Source: Solobacterium sp. (GTDB lineage: Bacteria > Bacillota_I > Bacilli_A > Erysipelotrichales > Erysipelotrichaceae). From it: a stretch of 64,000 nt of DNA. The position numbers were made by a program, and so were the translations under genes. Positions 51,882-61,049 of this stretch are shown in pieces (within the stretch, counting starts at the first letter, position 1; each line of letters starts with the position of its first letter). Below the pieces are notes generated by a model, which was given only the letters and a program-made list of their open reading frames with translations, was not told the DNA's origin and ran no database searches. The stretch is from positions 1 through 64,000 of the forward strand of contig JAFUFO010000006.1 in the NCBI GenBank assembly GCA_017469885.1, read 5' to 3'.

Positions 51882-53780
51882 ATGGCAGAACAGGTTATGA
51901 CAGAACAGAAACAATCTACCGATACGGAGAACAGAACACAGGAGGAACCGAAGTGTGACGAAATGGTCCGCAGGGCAATACGCAGTCCGTTTCTTCTGAT
52001 CCGGAGAAACTACCGTGCACTGATTTCCTTCGAACTGCGTTATAAGATTTTTGTGATGCTCATCGTATTTCCGCTCCTTTCCTACAGCGAACGTCTTCTG
52101 CTTGTGGTCAATCAGGAATCCAACATCGCCATGTACAATGTCGTGGATATGCTGAAAAATCCGCTGTCCTGGGTCGTGCTGCTGTTTATGGGCATCCTGA
52201 TGAGCATTTTTACGGCGATTGAACAGATTGGAATTCTCCGCATTCTGAATGCCTCCGTATTTAATATCAAAGCGGATGCCAAACAGACGTTTGCGGATAC
52301 AGCGAATATTATTATCCAGCAGTGCAAATGGAAAAATCTGACGATTCTTCCGTATTTTCTGATCGTATTTCCGATTGCTCAGGCGTTTGATACCTCCAGC
52401 GTTACCAGGTTTATCCGGATTCCCGGTTTCATTCTGGAACACTTTCAGAAATATCCGGCATTCCAGTATGGCTACATTGCCGCATGCCTGATTCTGACGC
52501 TGCTGAGCATGCGTATCATTTACTCAATGACGATCATGACGGTGGAAGGGGATGACTTTCCGACAGCCTGCCGTAAAAGCCTGAAGCTGACCACGCTGAA
52601 AAGGCTGCCGTCTCTGCTGTTTGCCATGTTCAGAACCGTTATCCTGTACGGTACGCTCGTGGTTATCTTTTCGATTCTGGTTCTGGTTCTGATCCTCGGT
52701 GTGATTCACTGGCTGGAACCGGCATATGACCTTATGAATCTTCTCACAACGGAATTCGTGATGATCTATACGCTTGCGGTCGGGACCATAGCGTCCTGGA
52801 TCTTCATTTCCTTCTTCCAGTCCGTCGTCATGTCAAATTATTATGGATACTGTTTCAAGGAAACCGGTACGGTTCCGCCGCTTCGGAAGTGCCGGTCGAT
52901 GTTCAACCGGCGTATCGCACACGCGGTGTTTGCGGTCGTGTGCGCGGTGGTGCTGTATTTCTCCGTTCCTTCCCGCTATCGGCAGTTCAAGACGATTCTT
53001 TCCGGCAATACTGCCGGTGTAATGGTCATGGCGCATCGAGGGTATTCGAATGCTGCGCCGGAAAATACAATGCCGGCATTTGAGAAGGCATATGAGATCG
53101 GTGTCAACTCGATTGAACTGGATGTTCAGATGACAAAGGACGGAGAGATCATCGTCATGCATGATGATAACCTCAGACGGACGACCGGCGTCGATAAGAA
53201 CGTCTGGGAAGTGACCTATGACGAGATTAAGGATCTGGATAACGGATCGTTCTTTTCCAGGGAATTTGCGGGAACGAAGATTCCCACCCTTGAAGAAGCA
53301 ATCCGTTTCTGCAAGGGCAGGATGTATATCAATATTGAAATCAAGCGCAACGGGCATGACGAGGGAATCGAGGACCGCGTCGTGGAGATCATCCGGGCCA
53401 ATGACTTCCAGTCAGAGTGCGATATCACGTCTCAGGACTATGACACGCTGAAGAGTGTTCGGGAAAAGTATCCGGATATCATGCTGGCATATACATCCGT
53501 CATCGGTATCGGTGATGTTCAGAACCTTGACGCCTGCGATATTCTTTCCATTCAGGAGACCTTTGCGACATTCGATACGGTGGAGGCGCTTCACCGGCAG
53601 GGAAAACGGGTATTTGTCTGGACGGTCAATGAGCAGGAGACCATGGAACGTCTGATCGGTCTGAATGTGGATGCGATTCTGACAAATGATCCGCAGCTTG
53701 CGCTGGATACGATCAAGAATCATCAGGGATTTGCGGATTTCTATTATCGCCTGAGTCAGGTTCTCCTTTATATTCAGTGA
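51882..53780 (+). CDS. Membrane-anchored glycerophosphodiester phosphodiesterase
   Basis: A 632-aa protein. The N-terminal half (about 45-380) has six to eight membrane segments, and the C-terminal half (about 385-620) is a GDPD domain starting VMVMAHRGYSNAAPENTMPAF, with the catalytic pair HRG and IELDVQMTKDGEIIVMHDD. It releases glycerol-3-phosphate from glycerophosphodiesters, possibly from lipoteichoic acid or phospholipid breakdown at the membrane. The start follows an extended -10 by 6 nt. Confidence 0.92.
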   Translation: MAEQVMTEQKQSTDTENRTQEEPKCDEMVRRAIRSPFLLIRRNYRALISFELRYKIFVMLIVFPLLSYSERLLLVVNQESNIAMYNVVDMLKNPLSWVVLLFMGILMSIFTAIEQIGILRILNASVFNIKADAKQTFADTANIIIQQCKWKNLTILPYFLIVFPIAQAFDTSSVTRFIRIPGFILEHFQKYPAFQYGYIAACLILTLLSMRIIYSMTIMTVEGDDFPTACRKSLKLTTLKRLPSLLFAMFRTVILYGTLVVIFSILVLVLILGVIHWLEPAYDLMNLLTTEFVMIYTLAVGTIASWIFISFFQSVVMSNYYGYCFKETGTVPPLRKCRSMFNRRIAHAVFAVVCAVVLYFSVPSRYRQFKTILSGNTAGVMVMAHRGYSNAAPENTMPAFEKAYEIGVNSIELDVQMTKDGEIIVMHDDNLRRTTGVDKNVWEVTYDEIKDLDNGSFFSREFAGTKIPTLEEAIRFCKGRMYINIEIKRNGHDEGIEDRVVEIIRANDFQSECDITSQDYDTLKSVREKYPDIMLAYTSVIGIGDVQNLDACDILSIQETFATFDTVEALHRQGKRVFVWTVNEQETMERLIGLNVDAILTNDPQLALDTIKNHQGFADFYYRLSQVLLYIQ

Positions 53781-53788
53781 GAACTGTT

Positions 53789-53857
53789 TGAAAACATTTT
53801 CATAACATTTTGAAATTTCCGAAAATAATTTCATAAATAAGTTGAAAATAATTTTCT
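53789..53857. repeat. Palindromic ARG-box-like sites upstream of the arg operon
   Basis: TGAAAACATTTTCA (53789-53802), CGAAAATAATTTCA (53820-53833) and TGAAAATAATTTTCT (53843-53857) resemble the ArgR consensus TGAATWWWWATTCA in length and symmetry. The last overlaps the -35 of the arg promoter. Confidence 0.45.
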
Positions 53858-53869
53858 TTCCTTTATAAT
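53842..53869 (+). promoter_or_regulatory. Promoter of the arginine operon
   Basis: TTGAAA (53842-53847) and TATAAT (53864-53869) are separated by 16 nt, followed directly by the T-box leader. Confidence 0.8.
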
Positions 53870-53874
53870 ATCGC

Positions 53875-54119
53875 TAAAGCAAAGAAGTGGAGTAGTAGGT
53901 CCGCAAGCGATTTGAAGCGAACCCGGTATGGTGAGAGCGGGGAAAGGAAATCGGACTGAACGTGCCATGGAGCAGAATCCGCGACGGAAACCGAGCGGAT
54001 TACGTAGAAGACCGCGTTAAGGGAGAGAGTGTCCGGAGGAGTACTGCCTCCGGGAAGAAAAGGTGGCAACGCGCATAACACGTCCTTTGAGCATAGTGCT
54101 CGAAGGACGTTTCTTATTT
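53875..54119 (+). promoter_or_regulatory. T-box riboswitch, Arg (CGU) specific, upstream of argG
   Basis: Stem I pairs GTCC-CGATTT with AAATCGGAC. The specifier follows GAA in GAACGTGC, giving CGT (53961-53963), the same layout as GAATTCAC in the Phe leader of this window. The T-box AAGGTGGCAACGCG ends near 54073. The terminator ACGTCCTT/AAGGACGT (54080-54110) is followed by TTCTTATTT. Uncharged tRNA-Arg should permit transcription of the arg genes. Confidence 0.88.
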
Positions 54120-54129
54120 GGGGGAATCA

Positions 54130-54198
54130 ATGATGAAAACAAGGCGACGAACCAGACAGCTTTATATCACCACCAACCGCATCAATTCGAACCGATAA
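54130..54198 (+). CDS. Arginine-rich leader peptide ORF before argG
   Basis: A 22-codon ORF starting ATGATG, preceded by GGGGGA five to eight bases upstream. It encodes [12 protein letters not shown]... and ends TAA 19 nt before the argG start. Six of 22 codons are Arg (AGG, CGA, CGA, AGA, CGC, CGA), four of them in the first nine codons. It lies after the T-box terminator, so it is made only when the T-box reads through. It looks like an arginine-sensing leader peptide; this is inference, and its product could also be merely incidental. Confidence 0.55.
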   Translation: MMKTRRRTRQLYITTNRINSNR

Positions 54199-54217
54199 AC
54201 AGAAAGAGGAAAAAAAC

Positions 54218-55441
54218 ATGAATAAGGAAAACATCAAAAAGGTAGTTCTTGCGTACAGCGGCGGTCTCGACACGTCGATCATCATTCCCTGGCTGAAGGA
54301 AAACTATAATAACTGCGAAGTCATCGCAGTATCCGGAAATGTCGGACAGGCAGACGAACTGGAAGGCCTTGAAGAAAAGGCACTGAAGACCGGCGCATCC
54401 AAACTGTATGTGCTTGATCTTACTGATGAATATGTCAATGACTTCATCATTCCGTGTGTGAAGGCCGGCGCCAAATATGAAGATTATCTGCTCGGCACCA
54501 GTCATGCCCGGCCGATCATCGCCAAGGGTCTTGTCGAAGTGGCATTGAAGGAAGGTGCGGATGCGATCTGTCACGGATGCACCGGAAAGGGAAATGACCA
54601 GGTCCGGTTTGAACTGGCGATCAAACACTTTGCGCCGAACATGCCGGTCATCGCACCTTGGCGGGAGTGGTCCATCAAATCCAGAGATGAAGAAATCGAT
54701 TATGCGGAAGCACACAACATTCCGCTTCGGATCTCCCGGGAAACCAACTACTCCAAGGATAAGAACCTCTGGCATCTGAGCCACGAAGGTCTCGATCTGG
54801 AAGATCCGGGAAATGAACCGCAGTATGACAAGCCGGGCTTCCTGGAAATGAGCGTATCCCCGATGGCAGCGCCGGATCAGCCGGAAGTCATCGAAATGGA
54901 ATTTGAACAGGGCGTGCCGGTCAGCCTCAACGGGGAGAAGATGAGCGCCAAGGACATCGTCCTCAAGCTGAATGAAATCGGCGGAAGAAACGGCATCGGT
55001 CTGCTTGATATCGTGGAAAACCGTCTGGTCGGCATGAAGTCCAGAGGTATCTATGAAACCCCGGGCGGAACGATCCTCTATGAAGCGCATAAGTATCTTG
55101 AAACCATCACACTCGACAAGATGACCGCACATAAGAAGGACGAACTCTCGATGACCTTCGCAGACCTCGTCTATAACGGTCAGTGGTTCACACCGCTGCG
55201 GGAAGCACTCTCCGCATTTGTGGACAAGACACAGGAAACCGTAACCGGTAAAGTAAAGATGAAGCTCTATAAGGGCAACATCATCAAAGCCGGTGTATGG
55301 AGCGATTATTCCCTGTACAGCGAGGATCTCGCGTCCTTCGGCGAATCGGATTATGATCAGACCGACAGCAGAGGATTCATCAATCTCTTCGGTCTGCCGA
55401 TCAAGGTACAGGCACTTGTAGATCAGAAAAATAAAAAGTAA
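54218..55441 (+). CDS. argG: Argininosuccinate synthase
   Basis: A 407-aa enzyme joining citrulline and aspartate with [19 protein letters not shown] is the ATP-pyrophosphatase loop, and [13 protein letters not shown] binds ATP. Length is normal. AAAGAGG precedes the ATG. It opens the operon under T-box(Arg) control and is followed after 16 nt by argH. Confidence 0.98.
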   Translation: MNKENIKKVVLAYSGGLDTSIIIPWLKENYNNCEVIAVSGNVGQADELEGLEEKALKTGASKLYVLDLTDEYVNDFIIPCVKAGAKYEDYLLGTSHARPIIAKGLVEVALKEGADAICHGCTGKGNDQVRFELAIKHFAPNMPVIAPWREWSIKSRDEEIDYAEAHNIPLRISRETNYSKDKNLWHLSHEGLDLEDPGNEPQYDKPGFLEMSVSPMAAPDQPEVIEMEFEQGVPVSLNGEKMSAKDIVLKLNEIGGRNGIGLLDIVENRLVGMKSRGIYETPGGTILYEAHKYLETITLDKMTAHKKDELSMTFADLVYNGQWFTPLREALSAFVDKTQETVTGKVKMKLYKGNIIKAGVWSDYSLYSEDLASFGESDYDQTDSRGFINLFGLPIKVQALVDQKNKK

Positions 55442-55457
55442 GCAAAGGAGACGGCAT

Positions 55458-56843
55458 ATGGCAAAGCTGTGGGCAGGAAGAACGGACGGAACAACCGACC
55501 GGACCGCGGACGATTTCAATTCTTCGATCCGTGTGGATCAGCGCATGTATTACGAAGATATCAGCGGCTCGATTGCCCACGCGGATATGCTGGGAAAGCA
55601 GGGGATCATTCCTGCGGAAGCGGCAGATCATATTATTGCGGCGCTGAAGGAGATCCGCAGTGATATCGAAACCGGAACGCTGGAAATCGATCCTGCGGCA
55701 GAAGACATCCACATGTTTGTGGAACAGGTGCTGACCGGCCGTATCGGGGCGGAAGGAAAGATGCTGCATACCGCGCGCAGCCGCAATGATCAGGTTGCGC
55801 TGGATACCCGCATGTATCTGCGAAAGGAATCCGGAGCGATTCGGAATCTGATTCTCGACCTGATCGAGGTTCTGAAAAAAGCCGGGATGCAGTACCGCGA
55901 TACGATCCTGCCGGGATATACGCACATGCAGCGGGCGCAGCCGATCATGTTCGGCCATCACCTGCTCGCATATGCAATGATGCTGCTGCGGGACTATGAC
56001 CGGCTGAGCGACGGGGAAAAGCGGATGAACGTATCTCCGATCGGCGCGTGTGCACTGGCCGGAACGACCTATCCGACCGACCGGGACTATGAGGCGCAGC
56101 TGCTTGGCTTTGACCGCGTTGCCATGAACAGTATGGATGCGGTGTCCGACCGGGACTTCTGTCTGGAACTGATGAGCGCATTGTCGATTCTCATGATGCA
56201 TCTGTCGAGATTCAGTGAAGAGCTGATTCTCTGGTCCAGCTGGGAATTCGGCTTTGTGGAACTCTCGGACGCATATACGACCGGTTCCTCCATCATGCCG
56301 CAGAAAAAGAATCCGGACATGGCGGAACTGATCCGCGGCAAGACCGGCCGGGTATACGGTGATCTGATGACGCTGCTTACGACCATGAAGGGTCTTCCGC
56401 TTGCCTATAACAAGGACATGCAGGAAGACAAGGAACCGGTATTTGACGCAGTGGATACGGTAAAGCTGTGCCTTGGCATCCTGACACCGATGCTGAAGAC
56501 CATGAAGGTGAAGGAAGACAATATGTACGCCGCTGCACAGCGGGGATTCATCAATGCGACTGATCTTGCGGACTATCTTGTCACGAAAGGTCTCCCGTTC
56601 CGGGAAGCCTACAAGATTTCCGGCGCAATCGTCTCTCACTGCATCGCAAACGGTCAGGTACTGGAAACACTTCCGCTCAAGACGTATCAGACATTCTCCG
56701 ACGTCTTTGCAGAAGATCTCTACGACGCAATTGATCTCAGAAACGCGGTAAACCGCAGAACTTCAAAAGGCGGAACCAGTGCTGCCTCTGTGGAAGAACA
56801 GTGCAGCTGGCTGGACGCACAGCTTGCCGCACGAAAGGGGTAA
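55458..56843 (+). CDS. argH: Argininosuccinate lyase
   Basis: A 461-aa lyase that splits argininosuccinate into arginine and fumarate. It has the fumarase-superfamily signature GSSIMPQKKNPDMAEL and HTARSRNDQVALD. GGAGACGG precedes the ATG. It lies between argG and argC. Confidence 0.98.
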   Translation: MAKLWAGRTDGTTDRTADDFNSSIRVDQRMYYEDISGSIAHADMLGKQGIIPAEAADHIIAALKEIRSDIETGTLEIDPAAEDIHMFVEQVLTGRIGAEGKMLHTARSRNDQVALDTRMYLRKESGAIRNLILDLIEVLKKAGMQYRDTILPGYTHMQRAQPIMFGHHLLAYAMMLLRDYDRLSDGEKRMNVSPIGACALAGTTYPTDRDYEAQLLGFDRVAMNSMDAVSDRDFCLELMSALSILMMHLSRFSEELILWSSWEFGFVELSDAYTTGSSIMPQKKNPDMAELIRGKTGRVYGDLMTLLTTMKGLPLAYNKDMQEDKEPVFDAVDTVKLCLGILTPMLKTMKVKEDNMYAAAQRGFINATDLADYLVTKGLPFREAYKISGAIVSHCIANGQVLETLPLKTYQTFSDVFAEDLYDAIDLRNAVNRRTSKGGTSAASVEEQCSWLDAQLAARKG

Positions 56844-56846
56844 TCC

Positions 56847-57776
56847 ATGACGAATATCTTCATTGACGGAAGTTCCGGCACCACCGGGCTTCAGATCCGG
56901 GAGCGGCTGAGCACCCGGACAGATATCCATCTGATTGAGGTTCCCTATGAGGAACGCCACAGTGAAGCAGTGCGGAAAGAAGCGTTGAACCGTGCGGACA
57001 TCGCATTCCTGTGTCTGCCGGATGATGCGGCGGAAGTATCCGCATCACTTGTCGAAAATGAACATACCGTTGTCATTGACACTTCCACGAAGCACCGGAC
57101 AGCACCCGGATGGGTATATGGGCTTCCGGAACTGGAAGGACAGCGTGAACGGATCCGCAATGCAAAACGGATTGCCAATCCGGGCTGCCACGCAACCGGC
57201 TTCATCACCCTGGTTGAACCGCTTGTGCGTGCCGGTATTCTTGCGAAGGAAACTCCGTTGCAGTGCTTCTCTCTGACCGGCTATTCCGGCGGCGGAAAGA
57301 AGATGATCGCGCAGTATGAAGATGATGCACGGGAACTTCTGCTGGATGCGCCGCGGATGTACGGGCTCACGCAGAATCACAAGCATCTGAAGGAAATGAA
57401 ACAGATCTCAGGTCTGGAGAAAGAACCGGTATTCTGTCCGATCGTTGCGGATTACTACAGCGGGATGGAAACCGTCGTGCCGCTGTTTGCGGACTGGATC
57501 CATGGAGATATGGACTGGATTAAGGAAGTGTATCGCAACGTATACACGGACGGCCTGATCCGCTTTGCGGAAGACAATAACGAAAACGGATTCTGTGCCG
57601 GCAACGCATTTGCCGGACGGGATGATCTTGAAGTAAGAGTTGAAGGAAATGCAGAGCGCATTCTGCTCATTGCACGCTTCGACAACCTCGGAAAGGGAGC
57701 CTGCGGGGCAGCGATTCAGAATATGAATCTGGTCATGGGCATTCCGGAGACAACCGGATTACGTACAGGAGGCTGA
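56847..57776 (+). CDS. argC: N-acetyl-gamma-glutamyl-phosphate reductase (short type)
   Basis: A 309-aa NADPH-dependent reductase. GSSGTTGLQIRERL binds the cofactor and NPGCHATGFI holds the catalytic Cys. The short length fits the type 2 ArgC form, shorter than the roughly 345-aa common form. It starts 3 nt after argH. Confidence 0.95.
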   Translation: MTNIFIDGSSGTTGLQIRERLSTRTDIHLIEVPYEERHSEAVRKEALNRADIAFLCLPDDAAEVSASLVENEHTVVIDTSTKHRTAPGWVYGLPELEGQRERIRNAKRIANPGCHATGFITLVEPLVRAGILAKETPLQCFSLTGYSGGGKKMIAQYEDDARELLLDAPRMYGLTQNHKHLKEMKQISGLEKEPVFCPIVADYYSGMETVVPLFADWIHGDMDWIKEVYRNVYTDGLIRFAEDNNENGFCAGNAFAGRDDLEVRVEGNAERILLIARFDNLGKGACGAAIQNMNLVMGIPETTGLRTGG

Positions 57777-57780
57777 CAAC

Positions 57781-59001
57781 ATGAAGTTTACGGAAGGCGG
57801 TGTCTGTGCCGCAAAAGGATTCTCTGCATCCGGCATGCATTGCGGGATCCGCAGAGGAAAGACAAAAGAAGATCTTTCACTGATCTGTTCAAAGATACCA
57901 TGTCAGGGAGCCGGCCTGTTCACCCGCAACCAGGTGAAAGCAGCACCGGTGCTTCTGGATATGGAAACAATCAAAAATGAGTCGTTTCATGCGATTATTG
58001 CAAATTCCGGTATTGCCAATGCCTGTGCACCGCACGCGATGGAAAACGCTAAGAAAATGCAGAAGGCAGCTGCGGCGGCACTGGGCGTGGAGGAAACTTC
58101 GGTTCTGATCGGTTCCACCGGTGTCATCGGTGTGGATCTTGATGTATCCAAGATCGAAGCCGCGCTTCCGGAACTGATCGGTCTGCTTGCAGGAACACCG
58201 GAAGGATCCGACAAAGCCGCAAAAGGTATCATGACAACTGATACGAAGAAAAAGGAACTTGCGGTGGAATTTGAACTCGACGGCAGGACTGTCCGGCTGG
58301 GCGGCATCTCCAAGGGATCGGGGATGATTCACCCGAACATGGGAACGATGCTCTGCTATCTCACAACGGACTGTGCGATTTCCAAGCCGATGCTGAAACA
58401 GGCACTGAAATATGTCTGTGACCGGACATTCAACCGGATCAGCGTCGACGGTGATACCTCGACAAACGATTCGCTGATCATCCTGGCAAACGGATGTGCA
58501 GGGAATACCCCGATCGAATCCGAAGGAACGTCCTTCAGCCTGTTCTGCGATGCACTGCTGATGCTGTGCACGGAAATGGCACGGCGGATGGCAGCGGATG
58601 GTGAAGGTGCATCGCATCTGATCACCTGCAACGTATCGGAATGCGAAAGTGAAGCAAAGGCGGAGACCCTTGCCAAGTCGGTAATCTGTTCCCCGCTGAC
58701 CAAGGCTGCAGTCTTCGGATGTGACGCAAACTGGGGCCGTGTGCTCTGTGCGCTTGGCTATTCCGGTGAATCCTTCGATGTGGACAGCGTCGATATTCAG
58801 TTTGCCTCCGCGGCAGGCACGGTCGATGTCTGTAAAGACGGCAAAGGTCTGAACTTTGACGAAGAACTTGCGGAAGCGGTCCTGAAGGAACCGGAAGTCA
58901 TCATCAACGTAACCATGCACGAAGGAACAGAACACGCCACCTGCTGGGGCTGTGATCTGACCTATGACTATGTAAAGATCAACGGAGATTACAGAACATG
59001 A
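57781..59001 (+). CDS. argJ: Bifunctional ornithine acetyltransferase / N-acetylglutamate synthase
   Basis: A 406-aa self-cleaving enzyme that recycles the acetyl group from N-acetylornithine to glutamate. The cleavage and nucleophile motif reads HPNMGTMLCYLTTD, with Gly where most members have Ala before the Thr. GNAGNTPIESEG and the C-terminal WGRVLCALGYSG are typical. Presence of argJ means a cyclic pathway, so argA and argE are not required. Its stop overlaps argB by 4 nt. Confidence 0.95.
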   Translation: MKFTEGGVCAAKGFSASGMHCGIRRGKTKEDLSLICSKIPCQGAGLFTRNQVKAAPVLLDMETIKNESFHAIIANSGIANACAPHAMENAKKMQKAAAAALGVEETSVLIGSTGVIGVDLDVSKIEAALPELIGLLAGTPEGSDKAAKGIMTTDTKKKELAVEFELDGRTVRLGGISKGSGMIHPNMGTMLCYLTTDCAISKPMLKQALKYVCDRTFNRISVDGDTSTNDSLIILANGCAGNTPIESEGTSFSLFCDALLMLCTEMARRMAADGEGASHLITCNVSECESEAKAETLAKSVICSPLTKAAVFGCDANWGRVLCALGYSGESFDVDSVDIQFASAAGTVDVCKDGKGLNFDEELAEAVLKEPEVIINVTMHEGTEHATCWGCDLTYDYVKINGDYRT

Positions 59002-59864
59002 ACGCAGCCATGATCAATAACAGCACACGGGCAGAGATCCTTGTACAGGCGCTGCCGTATCTGAAGCGTTACTACGGAAAAACCATTGTCGTGAAGTACG
59101 GCGGGAACGCCATGATCAGCGAGGATCTGAAAGAACAGGTCATGGAAGATATCGTTCTGCTTTCCATGGTCGGAATCAAGGTGGTGCTTGTTCACGGCGG
59201 CGGACCGGAGATGTCTGACCTTATGAAGCGGCTCGGAAAACAGCCGGAATTTGTTGACGGACTTCGCGTCACCGATCAGGAAACGATCGATATTGCGGAA
59301 ATGGTGCTCGCCGGCAAGATCAACAAGAGCCTCGTGAGTCTCCTTCAGATGAAAGGCGGAAAGGCCATCGGACTTTCCGGAATTGACGGACGTATGATCC
59401 AGGCGGATTTCAAGGATGAGCGCCTCGGTTATGTCGGCAATGTCACAAAGATCAATGCAGAGCCGATCTTTACGGTACTGAATCAGGGCTATATCCCGGT
59501 CATCTCCACGATCGGCTGTGACAAGCGCGGAAATACCTTCAACATCAACGGAGACACTGCCGCAGGCAAGATTGCGCCGGCAGTCAATGCCGTGCGTCTC
59601 ATCATGATGACGGATATTGAAGGTATCCGGAAAGACAGGGATGATCCTTCCACCCTGATACCGGAACTTACGGTTTCAGAAGCGGAAGAAATGATTAAGA
59701 GCGGTGAGATCTCCGGCGGAATGATTCCGAAAGTCCGCTGCTGTATCGATGCGCTTAACGACGGCGTCAAGGCAACCGTCATTATCGACGGACGCGTGCC
59801 GCATGCCACACTGATGGAAATTCTGACAGACGAAGGTGCCGGCACAATGTTCAGAAAGGACTGA
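58998..59864 (+). CDS. argB: Acetylglutamate kinase
   Basis: A 288-aa amino-acid-kinase-fold enzyme that phosphorylates N-acetylglutamate. VVKYGGNAM and VLVHGGGPEMSDLM are the nucleotide and substrate loops; NGDTAAGKIA lies near the active site. The extended N-terminal helix (residues 1-25) suggests the arginine-sensitive hexameric class. It overlaps argJ by 4 nt. Confidence 0.97.
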   Translation: MNAAMINNSTRAEILVQALPYLKRYYGKTIVVKYGGNAMISEDLKEQVMEDIVLLSMVGIKVVLVHGGGPEMSDLMKRLGKQPEFVDGLRVTDQETIDIAEMVLAGKINKSLVSLLQMKGGKAIGLSGIDGRMIQADFKDERLGYVGNVTKINAEPIFTVLNQGYIPVISTIGCDKRGNTFNINGDTAAGKIAPAVNAVRLIMMTDIEGIRKDRDDPSTLIPELTVSEAEEMIKSGEISGGMIPKVRCCIDALNDGVKATVIIDGRVPHATLMEILTDEGAGTMFRKD

Positions 59865-59867
59865 ATC

Positions 59868-61049
59868 ATGAAAGATATAAAAACACTGGATCAGACATAT
59901 GTCGCATCGACCTACGGAAGATTTCCGGTCGTCATCACCGGCGGGAAGGGATGTATCGCAGTTGATGATCAGGGTAAGGAATACATTGATATGGGTTCCG
60001 GCATCGGAGTCAATCTGTTCGGTTACAGTGATCCCATCTGGAAAGAAGCGGTCATCGCACAGCTCGATGCGGTTCAGCATACCTCGAATCTGTATTACAC
60101 AGGCCCATGCGCACAGCTTGCGGAACTGCTCTGTGAGCGAACCGGTCTGAAGAAGGTGTTTTTCTGCAATTCCGGCGCGGAGGCCAATGAATGTGCAATC
60201 AAGGCTGCCCGCCGTTATGCCCAGCTGAACAAAGGGGATGACTTCTATACGATCATCACCCTGAACAACAGTTTTCACGGCCGCACCCTCACAACCCTTG
60301 CGGCGACCGGACAGGAGAAGTTCCACAAGCTGTTTCATCCGCTGACACCGGGATTTGTGTCGGTACCGGCCAATGACAGTGATGCACTGCGTGATGCAGT
60401 AAAAAACAATAAAACTGCCGCAATCATGCTGGAGTGTGTACAGGGAGAAGGCGGCGTCAATCCGCTCGATCAGGCATTTATCGACACTGCAGTTGAACTG
60501 GCGGAAGAATACGATCTGCTCATCATCGATGATGAAGTACAGACCGGAAACGGCAGAACCGGAACACTGTATGCATACATGCAGTACGGATTTCAGCCGG
60601 ATATTGTGACAACGGCCAAGGGACTCGGCGGCGGTCTTCCGATCGGCGCGACAATGCTGGGAGAGAAGGTGAAGGATATCTTCACACCCGGTGACAACGG
60701 TTCCACCTTCGGCGGCAATCCGGCGGTATGTGCCGGTGCGGTTTCCAACCTGAAGCGGATCGATGAAGCGCTCCTTGCGGATGTCAGAAGAAAATCGGAT
60801 CTGATTTTCAGCACTCTGAAAGGAAAAACCAACGTAAAATCGGTCGCCGGCATGGGACTGATGATCGGAATCGAGCCGGAACAGGGAACAGCGGGAGACA
60901 TTGCGAAGGCATGTCTTGAACACGGCGTTCTCGTACTGACTGCCGGCGGCAATAAAGTGCGGCTTCTGCCGCCGCTGAACATCAGTGATGACGAACTGAA
61001 CCGTGCACTGAATGTAATTGCGAATGCATTTGCAAACGGAAAGGAATGA
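59868..61049 (+). CDS. argD: Acetylornithine aminotransferase
   Basis: A 393-aa PLP aminotransferase. VFFCNSGAEANECAIKAAR, LIIDDEVQTGNGRTG and TTAKGLGGGLPIGA with the Schiff-base Lys are class III signatures. It converts N-acetylglutamate semialdehyde to N-acetylornithine. Its stop overlaps argF by 4 nt. Confidence 0.97.
   Translation: MKDIKTLDQTYVASTYGRFPVVITGGKGCIAVDDQGKEYIDMGSGIGVNLFGYSDPIWKEAVIAQLDAVQHTSNLYYTGPCAQLAELLCERTGLKKVFFCNSGAEANECAIKAARRYAQLNKGDDFYTIITLNNSFHGRTLTTLAATGQEKFHKLFHPLTPGFVSVPANDSDALRDAVKNNKTAAIMLECVQGEGGVNPLDQAFIDTAVELAEEYDLLIIDDEVQTGNGRTGTLYAYMQYGFQPDIVTTAKGLGGGLPIGATMLGEKVKDIFTPGDNGSTFGGNPAVCAGAVSNLKRIDEALLADVRRKSDLIFSTLKGKTNVKSVAGMGLMIGIEPEQGTAGDIAKACLEHGVLVLTAGGNKVRLLPPLNISDDELNRALNVIANAFANGKE

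Noticed and set aside
54182-55519. 445-aa minus-strand frame opposite argG
   Set aside because: Shadow of the argG coding strand; codon periodicity belongs to argG.
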